Of a stretch of DNA of 64,000 bases, positions 57,046 to 64,000 are shown piece by piece. Each line of letters begins with the position of its first letter. Position 1 is the first letter of the stretch. The stretch lies in the NCBI RefSeq assembly GCF_030551255.1, contig NZ_CP130630.1, positions 9,733,001-9,797,000 of the forward strand, given 5' to 3'. The notes under the pieces are model-generated. The model was not told the origin of the DNA and ran no database searches. It saw only the letters and a list, made by a program, of their open reading frames with translations. This stretch comes from Streptomyces sp. NL15-2K. GTDB taxonomy: Bacteria; Actinomycetota; Actinomycetes; Streptomycetales; Streptomycetaceae. The position numbers and the translations under genes were made by a program.

Positions 57046-57362
57046 CCGCTACCCCCGCCATCCCACACCTCCCACCGCCAAGCCCACGAACCACACATCC
57101 AGCACCGGGATACGCCGACTCCAAGGCCGACCACCTCGCCCGCCTGCACAAGATCGAGGGCCAGATCCGCGGCATCTCCCGCACGATCACCGACGACCGC
57201 TATTGCATGGACGTCCTCACCCAGATCAGCGCCGCCCCCCCCGCGCCCTGCAGGAAGTCGCACATGGGCTTCCTCGACGACCGCGTCCGCGGCTGCGTCA
57301 CCGACGCCGCCCGTACCGACCCCGCCCACGCCGAGGAGAAGTTCGAGGTGGAGGGCGCATGA
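57042..57362 (+). CDS. CsoR-like copper repressor, probably degenerate
   Basis: A 106-residue CsoR-family protein: [19 protein letters not shown] and [12 protein letters not shown] carry the first copper cysteine. The next eight or nine residues read PPAPCRKSH where family members have a helix like TRALQEVAL. The expected codons are present in a shifted frame, entered at a C8 run (57235-57242) and left near 57264. Two insertions totalling three bases therefore restore the frame after a garbled helix. The copper histidine four before the second cysteine is Arg (RVRGC). The normal C-terminal helix is also short. Copper sensing is probably lost. It overlaps its neighbours by 4 bases on each side. 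Confidence 0.75.
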
Positions 57363-57899
57363 CCACCACCGGCCGCAAGGGACTGCAACACTCGCGCTTC
57401 GCCCGCCAGTATCTGAAGATCGCCGCCGAGTTCGACCGGCGCGGCGGTGCGACGACCGGCTACTCGCCGGACTGACCGGACGGGTGCTGGAGGTGGGCTC
57501 CGGGCAGGGTCGGAATTTCGGTCACTATCCGGACACGGTGACCGAGGTGGTCGCCCCCTCGAACCCGAGGACACCCTGCGCACCGTGGCCAAGCAGGCGG
57601 CGCCCTCGGCACCGGTGCGGGTCACGGTTGTTGTGGGTGAGGCAGCCGAACTGCCCGGCAGTAGGGGCGACTTCGACGCCGCTTTCGCCTCCCTCGTGCT
57701 CTGCTCGGTCGCCGACGTGCCCGGTGTGCTGACGGAGATCGCCCGCGTCCTGCGGCCCGGGGGAGAGCCGCGTGAATCCGGCAGCGCGGATGGCTGCTTC
57801 GGTGTCCCGGTTGGGATGGCAGCCGTCACCCCGGCACTGCAGCAGGTCGGGGGCCTCGCTGGAATCCCCGGAACCAGACTGCGGAGTACTCGGAAATAA
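57359..57899 (+). pseudogene. SAM-dependent methyltransferase, multiply frameshifted
   Basis: ATG 57359 overlaps the csoR stop. The frame reads LQHSRFARQYLKIAAEFDRR and ends early at 57475. The next frame continues LLAGLTGRVLEVGSGQGRNF (SAM motif I) and EVVA. A further shift at a C5 run near 57555 gives EDTLRTVAKQAAPSAP through VLCSVADVPGVLTEIARVLR. After GGE the family C-terminus is lost. At least two frameshifts and a truncation make it a pseudogene. It is from the same family as 51246-51816, and both flank the copper genes. Confidence 0.8.
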
Positions 57900-57917
57900 A
57901 TCCGACAGCCCCTGCTG

Positions 57918-58841
57918 TTGAGTGTCGGCCACACTGGCTGCACGGGAGGGGCGGTTTCGGACCTGAAGCTCTACAACACGAATGGCGGCGTGACTGACGT
58001 CGCGCCGCGTCTTGCTGATGCCGAGGCCGATGTGCAGAGCATCGTCGAGGGCAACATGGAGAAGTTGTTCGGGGTCCGGTTCCTGGCAAGCGAGTACAGC
58101 ACCGGCCCGGTCCACGGTGGCCGGATCGACTCGCTGGGCCTCGACGAGAACGGAGCTCCGGTGGTCGTCGAATACAAGCGAGGTGTGGACTCTGGCGTCA
58201 TCAACCAGGGGCTGTTCTACCTCGGCTGGTTGATGGATCACCGGGCCGAGTTCCAGCACCTGGTCCGCGACCGGCTCGGGGCCACGACCGCGGCCCCGGT
58301 GCTGTGGAGTGCACCCAGGCTGATCTGCGTCGCCGGCGACTTCACCCGCTACGACGTCCACGCCGTACGCGAGCATCGACGGAGCATCGACTTGGTTCGC
58401 TACCGCTTCTTCGGTCAGGACCTCCTTGGTCTTGAGACCGTGGCATCTGTCAGTGGAAGGACGTCGGCCGCCGGGCGAGTTCGCCGGCGCGCGGCCGTGC
58501 TGCCGCCTGTCCGCGGGCACGGAGGGGCGCTGGCGGAGCTGGCGGAGGCGGTCGACGAGGTATTGCTCAGCCTCGGTGACGGCGTCAGCCGGGTGCAGCG
58601 CAAGCAGTACCGCGCGTATCAGCGGCTGCGGAACTTCGCCTGCGTCTGCCCGCCACAGAAGACCAAGCTCCTCGTCTATCTCAAGGCCGATCCGAGGGAG
58701 GTCGACCTCATACCCGGCTTCACCCGGGACGTGACGGGGCTCGGTCACCATGGCACGGGCGACCTGGAGGTGCAGTTGCGCTCCGAGCGGGACGTGGAGC
58801 GGGCTGTGAGCCTCTTCCGCGTGAGCTACGCGGCGGGGTAG
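57918..58841 (+). CDS. NucS-like PD-(D/E)XK nuclease domain plus DUF5655 protein
   Basis: A protein of about 295-307 residues. The N-terminal half is a restriction-endonuclease-like fold: KLFGVRFLASEY, then GGRIDSLGLDENGAPVVVEYKRG with the D...ExK catalytic pattern, and INQGLFYLGWLMDHRAEF. The C-terminal half (about 200-300) is a DUF5655 domain (RKQYRAYQRLRNFACVCPPQKTKLLVYLK). Function is unknown; DNA cleavage or repair is likely. The start is odd: GGGAGG precedes GTT TCG GAC at 57954, where the family starts at Met-Ser-Asp, so GTG may have mutated to GTT; the only in-frame alternative is TTG at 57918. Confidence 0.75.
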   Translation: MSVGHTGCTGGAVSDLKLYNTNGGVTDVAPRLADAEADVQSIVEGNMEKLFGVRFLASEYSTGPVHGGRIDSLGLDENGAPVVVEYKRGVDSGVINQGLFYLGWLMDHRAEFQHLVRDRLGATTAAPVLWSAPRLICVAGDFTRYDVHAVREHRRSIDLVRYRFFGQDLLGLETVASVSGRTSAAGRVRRRAAVLPPVRGHGGALAELAEAVDEVLLSLGDGVSRVQRKQYRAYQRLRNFACVCPPQKTKLLVYLKADPREVDLIPGFTRDVTGLGHHGTGDLEVQLRSERDVERAVSLFRVSYAAG

Positions 58842-58944
58842 CCGTCTCGTGCGTCTGTGAAACGGATGAGCGCGCGACAGCGTGGCTGTGGATGTTGTGG
58901 TGGCGATGCCTTCCGACGTCTGGGCAGGTAGTGGCGGTGGATCA

Positions 58945-59320
58945 TCAATGATGCGGAGGATGCCCGGTTTGGCCAACCGGGCATCCGCAGCTACATTCCG
59001 CCCTCCTTCGGCAGTGGCACCTCGGCTTCTCGTGATCACGACCAGAGGGGGCGGCTGTGCGGCGGGGCCCGCCGATCGTGCTCACAGGAGGCGGTTGTGT
59101 TTTGGCTGTAGCTGCCGTACGCACAAGGTCGACGAAGGTGTCTTGCTGTTCGGCCTGCCAGGCGTCGTCGTCGGCCTCGTCCCATTCCTCCTCGCGGTCC
59201 GGCAGTTTGGCGTGCTCCTCGAAGATGAGCCAGCAGGCGTGGATGCCGAACAGCAGGTCCTCGAGAAGGTCGCGGGCCAGGAGCGGTCGGACACACCGGG
59301 TGGTACTTGTCCTGCCTGGC
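58945..59320 (-). pseudogene. Fragment of a conserved acidic hypothetical protein
   Basis: On the minus strand, 59318 to about 59110 gives PLLARDLLEDLLFGIHACWL, then EEHAKLPDREEEWDEADDDA and QDTFVDLVRTAA. This coherent, acidic sequence is typical of a real protein, but the frame has no start codon at its 5' end. The 3' part beyond 59100 reads through Arg/His-rich sequence and the hairpin at 58958 to a TGA at 58945. I do not recognise the family. It lies just downstream of the pPIWI_RE fragment on the same strand. Confidence 0.5.
58958..58986. terminator. Perfect hairpin, probable terminator
   Basis: GGATGCCCGGTT and AACCGGGCATCC form a 12-bp perfect stem with a 5-base loop (TGGCC). It lies between the convergent nuclease gene and the leftward fragment. 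A hairpin with a similar core (GCCGGTT/AACCGGC) lies at 63601-63633. Confidence 0.6.
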
Positions 59321-59500
59321 CGGGGGCTATGCGCAGGAGCTGATCGCCCTCAACCGTTGGGGTGGCATGCGCCCCTTGGTCGCGCCGGAGGTCGCCCGCA
59401 GCACCACCGAGAGACTGGCGTGGCCGCAGGCGTTTCGCTGCGGTGGTCCCTCGGTGCACGGCTGGGGTGTGGCCGAGACCGGCGTGCCCGTCCGGGCTCT

Positions 59501-60778
59501 TCACAGGATGTATTCCTCCATCAGTTCGGCGAGGTGGACGATGGCTGGCCAGGTGGTGGCGATGGAGGTGTGCGCGTGGAGGCGTCGTTGAGCGTGGACG
59601 TACATGGCCCAGTCGGCTGGGTTGTCGCCGTCCTGGAGGAAGGCGGGCACGATCTCCAGGGAGCTGGGGTTGGAGCAGGTCCAGGTCCGGTTGGCGGTCT
59701 GGGCCGGGTCGAGCTTGGTGAGCGTGAGAGGGGTCTGGTTCTGATCGGGGCGCGGGTTGATGCCCCAGAAGGAGCGTTCCCCGACTTCGACCAGGCCGGA
59801 GAATCGTCCGTGCCGGGTGACGGGAATCAGGTTGTCGGTGTCGTCGTCGGCGCTGGCCAATTCCTGGGTGACGCCGAAGGCTCTGGGCACTGCAGAGCGG
59901 TCGCTGCGCTCGCGTAGCCGGATGATGCGCAGGCCCGGGTGGTCGCCGGGCTTGCGGTGGACTGGGTCGGCGTTGGGGGCCGTGAGGTCGATGCCCGGCA
60001 GCACGAGCTGGTCGAAGGTGATACGGCTGTCTTGTAGCCAGGGCCAGATGTCTTTGTCGCTCGTCCGGGCGCGGCGTACGAGCAGCAGGCGGTTGGTGGT
60101 GGAGTCGAGCGACAGGGCGTTGGTGAGGAATTCGGCGAGGGCTGCGCGAGCGGTACGGGGCACGCGTCCGCGGCCGGCCACGAGGGCTTCTGGCAGGGCG
60201 GTCAGTGGCATGGGGTGCTCGGCAGGACTGCCGGTTGTCGTCATGAGCTGTGCCGTGGGCTCCTCGTGGGTGTGCTGACGGATCAGCATGGGCACGAGCA
60301 TCCGTTCGCCTGCGGGGGCGAGCCACACGGTGATCAGTTCGAAAGGGCCTTCGACGCTGGGTGGGGCGGGGAGTTTGGGTAGGTGACCGGCCTGGCGGAG
60401 GGCGTCCCGGAGAGCGGCGGTGGCCCGCTCGATGTCGGTGGTCGCGAAGTCGGTGCCGGGAAAGCGCTTGGCGAGGGCTGCTTTGCTGGGATTGGGGTTG
60501 GCCGGCGGGATGGGGCGTAGGCATTGGACGTTGCGGCGCAGGCTCGGGAGGGCTTTCTTGAAGAGCGGCTTGGGGTCGCGTTGGTGTGTGCGGGAGAAGT
60601 AGGCCGCGCCTTCCATCTCCACGATGCAGGCGATGGGGTGGGCAAGGCGGGGGAATGCACGGGTGATTCGCGTGGTGCGTTCGGCCTCGCTGGCTTCGTA
60701 GGCGATGCGGATAATAAGCGGCGCGAAGCGGATAGAGCACGAAGGGGCGCGGTGGAGGGGACCATTCAGGTCCATCAA
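59501..60778 (-). pseudogene. C-terminal RNase H-like half of a pPIWI_RE (Argonaute-related) protein
   Basis: A 425-codon frame. From about 60705 it reads IRIAYEASEAERTTRITRAF, then CIVEMEGAAYFSRTHQRDPK, NVQCLRPIPP, HLPKLPAPPSVEGPFELITV, DKDIWPWLQDSRITFDQLVL, LRIIRLRERSDRSAVPRAFG and FWGINPRPDQNQTPLTLTKL. It ends in VHLAELMEEYIL. This is the RNase H-fold (PIWI) domain of pPIWI_RE proteins, normally the last 400 or so residues of a protein of about 900. The N-terminal X and Y domains are missing; the frame simply opens at 60778 beside a divergent gene that also lacks its 5' half. Partner REase and DinG-type helicase genes are not seen. It probably no longer works. Confidence 0.8.
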
Positions 60779-60784
60779 GGCCGC

Positions 60785-61849
60785 ATGCTGGGCACAGAGA
60801 CCTCAGCCCCGCTACCCGGAAGCCTGCCGCCCGTGGACCGACGCGCCTTCCTGGCTGCCACCAGCCTCGCCGCTATCGCCCCGATAGACCTTGCCCGACT
60901 CGTAGCCCCGACGGCACCGCCCGAGCTCCCGAAGCGCATTCGACCGAAGGAGCTTCAAGAGCTGCGCCTTATCGCCGACGGCATCCACCGTTGGGACAAC
61001 GCCCAGGGCGGAGGCGGCATGCTCGGCGACTTCGCCAGCCGCAGCATGGAATGGGCCGTTCGGCTGCTGTCCGTCGACTGTCCGGCCCCGCTGCGCCCGG
61101 AAATCCTCGGCGGTGTCGCGCGGCTGGGCATCGTGGTCGGCGCAACTCACTTCGACGCCTACGCCCACGATGACGCCCGGGTAGCGTTCAAGATCGCATC
61201 CGAGTGCGCGGAGGAGGCCGGCGACTGGTGGCTGCGCGCAAAGACCTTCTCCTTCCTGTCCCGTCAGGCGACGTGGCTCGGCGACCCGGATGAGGGGCTG
61301 ACGTACGCGGAGAAGGGCCTCGTCCGTTCTGACCGGCTCACTCCGACCATCCAAGCCATGCTGCACAGCGCTCGCGCCCGGGCGTTCGGGAAGATGCACG
61401 ACGTACAGGGCACCTTGGCCGCAGTCGGTGCAGCTGACGATGCCTTCGCCCACTCGAACCCTGCCGAGGATCCGCTTTGGATGGGCTACTACGACGACGC
61501 GCAGCACCACGGCGACACGGCACATGCGCTCTGGGACCTGGCCATGCATGCCGACCAGGACCCCGGACGGGCAGCGCAGCGATTCACGACGGCGGTCGCC
61601 GGACACAGCGATGAGTACGCCCGCTCGCGCGCGATCTCGGCTACAAAGCTGGCGTCACTGGTCATGGCGAAGGGCGACCCGATGCAGGCAATCCACATTG
61701 GTCACCAGGCTCTCAACGACGTCGGCCAGCTCACCTCACGGAGGGCAGCCGACGACCTCAAGGAACTCCGCCGACTCGCCGGCCAGCACCGCACGCTGGA
61801 GGAGGCGGCACACCTCCGCCAGCGAATCACGACTACCTTGCAGGCATGA
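60785..61849 (+). CDS. TPR-type regulator lacking its XRE helix-turn-helix
   Basis: A 354-residue protein: LPPVDRRAFLAATSLAAIAP, then SMEWAVRLLSVDCPAPLRPE, GVARLGIVVGATHFDAYAHD, ARVAFKIASECAEEAGDWWL and further helical repeats to SRRAADDLKELRRLAGQH. This is the TPR C-terminal part of a Streptomyces regulator family whose members begin with about 90-100 residues of XRE-type helix-turn-helix. That part is absent, and upstream sequence is antisense to the pPIWI_RE fragment. No good ribosome binding site precedes ATG 60785. It overlaps the following kinase gene (ATGA), the family's usual partner. Without the DNA-binding domain its regulatory role is doubtful. Confidence 0.72.
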   Translation: MLGTETSAPLPGSLPPVDRRAFLAATSLAAIAPIDLARLVAPTAPPELPKRIRPKELQELRLIADGIHRWDNAQGGGGMLGDFASRSMEWAVRLLSVDCPAPLRPEILGGVARLGIVVGATHFDAYAHDDARVAFKIASECAEEAGDWWLRAKTFSFLSRQATWLGDPDEGLTYAEKGLVRSDRLTPTIQAMLHSARARAFGKMHDVQGTLAAVGAADDAFAHSNPAEDPLWMGYYDDAQHHGDTAHALWDLAMHADQDPGRAAQRFTTAVAGHSDEYARSRAISATKLASLVMAKGDPMQAIHIGHQALNDVGQLTSRRAADDLKELRRLAGQHRTLEEAAHLRQRITTTLQA

Positions 61850-62727
61850 CGATCTCGGCTGTCCCCGCCCGTGCCGTACTGGAAGCAGCCTGTGCCCTCG
61901 CAGGCTTCGACCCCGCTGGCGCCGAGCCCGTGCGCATCGCCGAGAACGAGATCTGGCGCCTGCCTGGCGAGGTGATCATTCGCATCGCCCGCGCCGGCCA
62001 GTGGAAAGCCGCGGTGCGTGAGGTGCTCGTGGCCCGGTGGCTCGCCGACAACGGAGTGCCGGCCGTCCGCGCGCTGCCGCACGAGCAGCCCATCGAGGCC
62101 GGGGGCCGCCCTGTGACCTTCTGGGTTGAGCTTCCGCCGCATGAGATCGGCGCCGTCATGGACGTCGTCACACTGCTGAAGCAACTCCACCCGCTGCCGG
62201 TCCCAGACCTCCCCCTCGACCGGCTGGACCCGTTTGTGCGGGTCGTCGAGCGAATCGAGGCAGCCACGTCGCTTCCGGAAGATGATCGCGCCTGGCTACG
62301 TGGTCGGCATGCGGAACTCTGCGAGCAGTGGGAGCGTCGGCCCGCCGGCCTGCCCGAGTGCGTTGTGCACGGCGACGCGTGGGTCGGCAACGTCGCACGC
62401 ACGCCAGAGGGACCAGTACTGCTCGACTTCGAGCGAGCCTCTGTCGGGCCGCCCGAGTGGGATCTGGTCTCTACGGCGGTCAAGCTGACGACGACCGGGG
62501 CGGTCACCGAGGCCGAGTACGCCGAGTTCTGCGAGGCGTATGGAACGGACGTCACCGAGTGGGAGGGTTACGAGCTCCTCGCCGGGGCTCGTGAGTTGCG
62601 CATGACCACCTTCGCGGCCCAGCACGCGGCCACGCGCCCTGAGTGGCGGGCAGAGGCTCAGTACCGCGTCGACTGCCTGCGTGGCCGTGCAGAACCGCGA
62701 CCCTGGCGTTGGAAAGGGATCATGTAG
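61846..62727 (+). CDS. Aminoglycoside phosphotransferase-family kinase
   Basis: A 293-residue APH-fold kinase. RIAENEIWRLPGEVIIRIAR forms the N-lobe with the ATP lysine area, CVVHGDAWVGNV near residue 175 is the catalytic HGD loop, and VLLDFERASVGPPEWDL the metal-binding DFE. The family phosphorylates hydroxyls of antibiotics or metabolites; the substrate is unknown and resistance should not be assumed. It starts inside the stop of the TPR regulator gene (ATGA), an arrangement found for this pair in many Streptomyces. Confidence 0.85.
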   Translation: MTISAVPARAVLEAACALAGFDPAGAEPVRIAENEIWRLPGEVIIRIARAGQWKAAVREVLVARWLADNGVPAVRALPHEQPIEAGGRPVTFWVELPPHEIGAVMDVVTLLKQLHPLPVPDLPLDRLDPFVRVVERIEAATSLPEDDRAWLRGRHAELCEQWERRPAGLPECVVHGDAWVGNVARTPEGPVLLDFERASVGPPEWDLVSTAVKLTTTGAVTEAEYAEFCEAYGTDVTEWEGYELLAGARELRMTTFAAQHAATRPEWRAEAQYRVDCLRGRAEPRPWRWKGIM

Positions 62728-62887
62728 TGCCCGCGCTCAGCCAGGCGTAGGAGTCACCAGCAGCGTCGTCGACCGCTTCAAGTGGCGCCTCGCCTACATC
62801 CGTCAGAGCGAGATCGACGCCGCCGCCGTGGCTACGCTGGCCGAGTCCATTACGGAGCTGGAGGGGACCCGGGGCGGGGAGGACTGA
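62681..62887 (+). CDS. Small conserved-looking protein, start uncertain
   Basis: The C-terminal part, RFKWRLAYIRQSEIDAAAVA then LAESITELEGTRGGED, looks like a genuine small protein of about 40-45 residues. No ATG, GTG or TTG lies at the expected place (GTC codons after TAGGAG near 62745-62770). The only in-frame start is at 62681, overlapping the kinase gene by 47 bases. It may be the last member of the regulator-kinase operon with a lost start codon. Confidence 0.4.
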   Translation: MAVQNRDPGVGKGSCSARAQPGVGVTSSVVDRFKWRLAYIRQSEIDAAAVATLAESITELEGTRGGED

Positions 62888-62925
62888 ACCTGTTCAGTGA
62901 CACCGGCGACCTCACGAGGGGGGTA

Positions 62926-62997
62926 GGCGAGATAGACCTCGCCCATGCCACCCGAGCCCAGCCGGCGTGCCACGATGCAATTGCCGATCCCTGTGGG
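62926..62997 (-). pseudogene. Remnant of a Ser/Thr protein kinase N-terminus
   Basis: Twenty-four codons on the minus strand read PTGIGNCIVARRLGSGGMGE followed by VYLA. This is the glycine-rich ATP loop of Hanks-type kinases (IVARLGSGGMGEVYLA). The rest of the kinase is absent on both sides. Confidence 0.5.
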
Positions 62998-63033
62998 CCC
63001 CCGTTCATGCGCCCCAACTCACCCTTCACTACA

Positions 63034-63600
63034 TCAGCCGAGCAGCTCTTTGCCGATCACTCTAATCGTCCGGCTGACTGCAGGAAGGGTCTCCCCGCGA
63101 CAGCACCGATCAGCCAGCGAGCCGAGAGGGTCGCTTGCCGGCCATCGGCCGTGTGCGGCTCCTTGCAGCCTTGATTCGCCCACGGCAGACGAGAAAGAGC
63201 GCTGAAGGGCTGGAACCTGCTCCGGGACCATGTCAACGTACAACGTCTCGGAAAATACCAGGTCAGCAAGGGGTTCGGGCTTCCGGGCCGACCAAGAGAC
63301 AGGTCGACCATGACGGCAGCCGGTACCTCAGTTCATGCTCCTCGGCCTCCGCGCCGAGTCCCCGATCCAAGGAGGTCACCTGCCGAAGGCCGCTCTCAGA
63401 CCTGGAGCCGCAATCCGACCACGTCGCCTGGGCCGCCGGTGCTCCCGAGCGCGTCGCGGCAGGCAAACCTCGACCGGCCCACCGCGATGCGCTCTTGGTG
63501 CTCGTGACGGATGGAGCGACGCCCCGTCTCCGGTCGTACTGGCTGGTCTCCTGAGCCTCGTCCACTAACAAGATTGCCTGTGCGGGCCCGAAACATAGAC
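63034..63600. other. Non-coding or degraded stretch left of the integrase
   Basis: Nearly 570 bases with several short frames on both strands but no coherent domain, ribosome binding site or tRNA-like fold that I can recognise. One frame near 63400-63554 (SDHVAWAAGAPERVAAGKPR) is weakly protein-like. It may hold gene debris near an integration site. Confidence 0.4.
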
Positions 63601-63633
63601 CACGATCGCCGGTTAGCCAAACCGGCAATCGTG
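63601..63633. repeat. Long imperfect hairpin upstream of the integrase
   Basis: CACGAT-C-GCCGGTT and AACCGGC-A-ATCGTG form a 14-position stem with one mismatch and a 5-base loop (AGCCA). The inner stem resembles the hairpin at 58958-58986. It may be a terminator or part of an attachment or recombinase site. Confidence 0.55.
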
Positions 63634-63826
63634 ACGACCATTTGAGTGCGTTCGCATGCGGCTGCACTTGGCGGTGGAGCAGTAGCGGATGCAGTAAAAG
63701 GCGCCGCAAACCCGTAGAGAACGGCACCGTCTGCTGGTGCCTTGATGGCCGCGGCGTCCCTTCCCTGAAGCGTTGCGGCCCTCCGTCAATGTGGAATTTT
63801 CATGGCCTGAAGGAGAGTGAGTAATC

Positions 63827-64000
63827 CTGTCCGATCCGATCAGGAAGTTGCCACCGAACGCGAAGGGGCAGATCCGGTACCGGTTCGTGGTCGATATAGG
63901 CATCGACCCCGCCACCGGAAGGCGCAAGCAACTAACCCGTACATTCGGCACGCTGAAGGAAGCGAAGGCCGAGTACGCCCGCATCACCAACCGTCACCAG
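63827..64000 (+). mobile_element. Tyrosine recombinase/integrase, N-terminal part (runs off the window)
   Basis: From 63827 the translation reads LSDPIRKLPPNAKGQIRYRF, then VVDIGIDPATGRRKQLTRTF, GTLKEAKAEYARITNRHQ. This is the arm-type DNA-binding N-terminus of actinobacterial phage-like tyrosine integrases. AGGAG lies 11 bases upstream, but the codon in the start position is CTG, and a TGA precedes it in frame, so either CTG initiates or the start was lost. The catalytic domain lies beyond the window. Confidence 0.75.

Noticed and set aside
63034..63600. A tRNA gene as integration site next to the integrase
   Set aside because: No cloverleaf arms or GGTTCGANTC-type T-loop with matching acceptor stem could be traced by eye.

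Overview
This is high-GC actinobacterial DNA, most likely from a Streptomyces chromosome. Frequent GTG starts, GGAGG-type ribosome binding sites, ATGA/GTGA gene overlaps and the gene families present all point that way. No rRNA, tRNA or CRISPR array was seen.

Region 1 (1-3.6 kb) is a sulfane-sulfur detoxification locus. A CsoR/CstR-type repressor, two rhodaneses, a TauE-type exporter, a metallo-beta-lactamase/rhodanese fusion and a DUF302 protein share four near-identical operators.

Region 2 (3.6-44.4 kb) is a dense stress and dormancy island. It strongly resembles the gene set controlled by DosR/DevR in mycobacteria, but no DosRS-type pair lies in the window. It holds six intact two-domain universal stress proteins (plus one decayed copy), four CBS-domain proteins, an HspX-type Hsp20, an Acg-type nitroreductase, an Rv1733c-like membrane protein, a DUF1876 protein, a PncB2-type nicotinate phosphoribosyltransferase, a CtpF-type P-ATPase, a GH65 phosphorylase, DUF1918 proteins, an FtsH protease and a NarK-like transporter. 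Carbon-flux genes are interleaved: acetyl-CoA synthetase, a three-gene 2-oxoacid dehydrogenase with its own acyl carrier protein, a zinc alcohol dehydrogenase, class I aldolase and a phosphofructokinase with pyrophosphate-type active-site residues. A 15-base box like the DosR box (AGGGCCGNNCGNCCC) recurs at three promoters.

Region 3 (44.4-50.6 kb) carries a two-subunit NAD-type formate dehydrogenase and a PspA/PspAA envelope-stress pair.

Region 4 (50.6-57.9 kb) is a copper and heavy-metal locus in visible decay. A cupredoxin lipoprotein is frameshifted, two related methyltransferases are broken, and a CsoR has lost its copper-binding histidine. A large copper P-ATPase with N-terminal cupredoxin and C-terminal YHS domains is intact.

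Region 5 (57.9-64 kb) looks like a broken defence or mobile region. It has a NucS/DUF5655-type nuclease, the C-terminal RNase H half of a pPIWI_RE (Argonaute-related) protein, a headless XRE/TPR regulator facing away from it, an APH-family kinase, a scrap of Ser/Thr kinase and, at the right edge, the start of a tyrosine integrase. Decayed genes (DUF1540, a USP copy, the metal-region genes) and at least two single-base frameshifts elsewhere are the other notable feature of the window.
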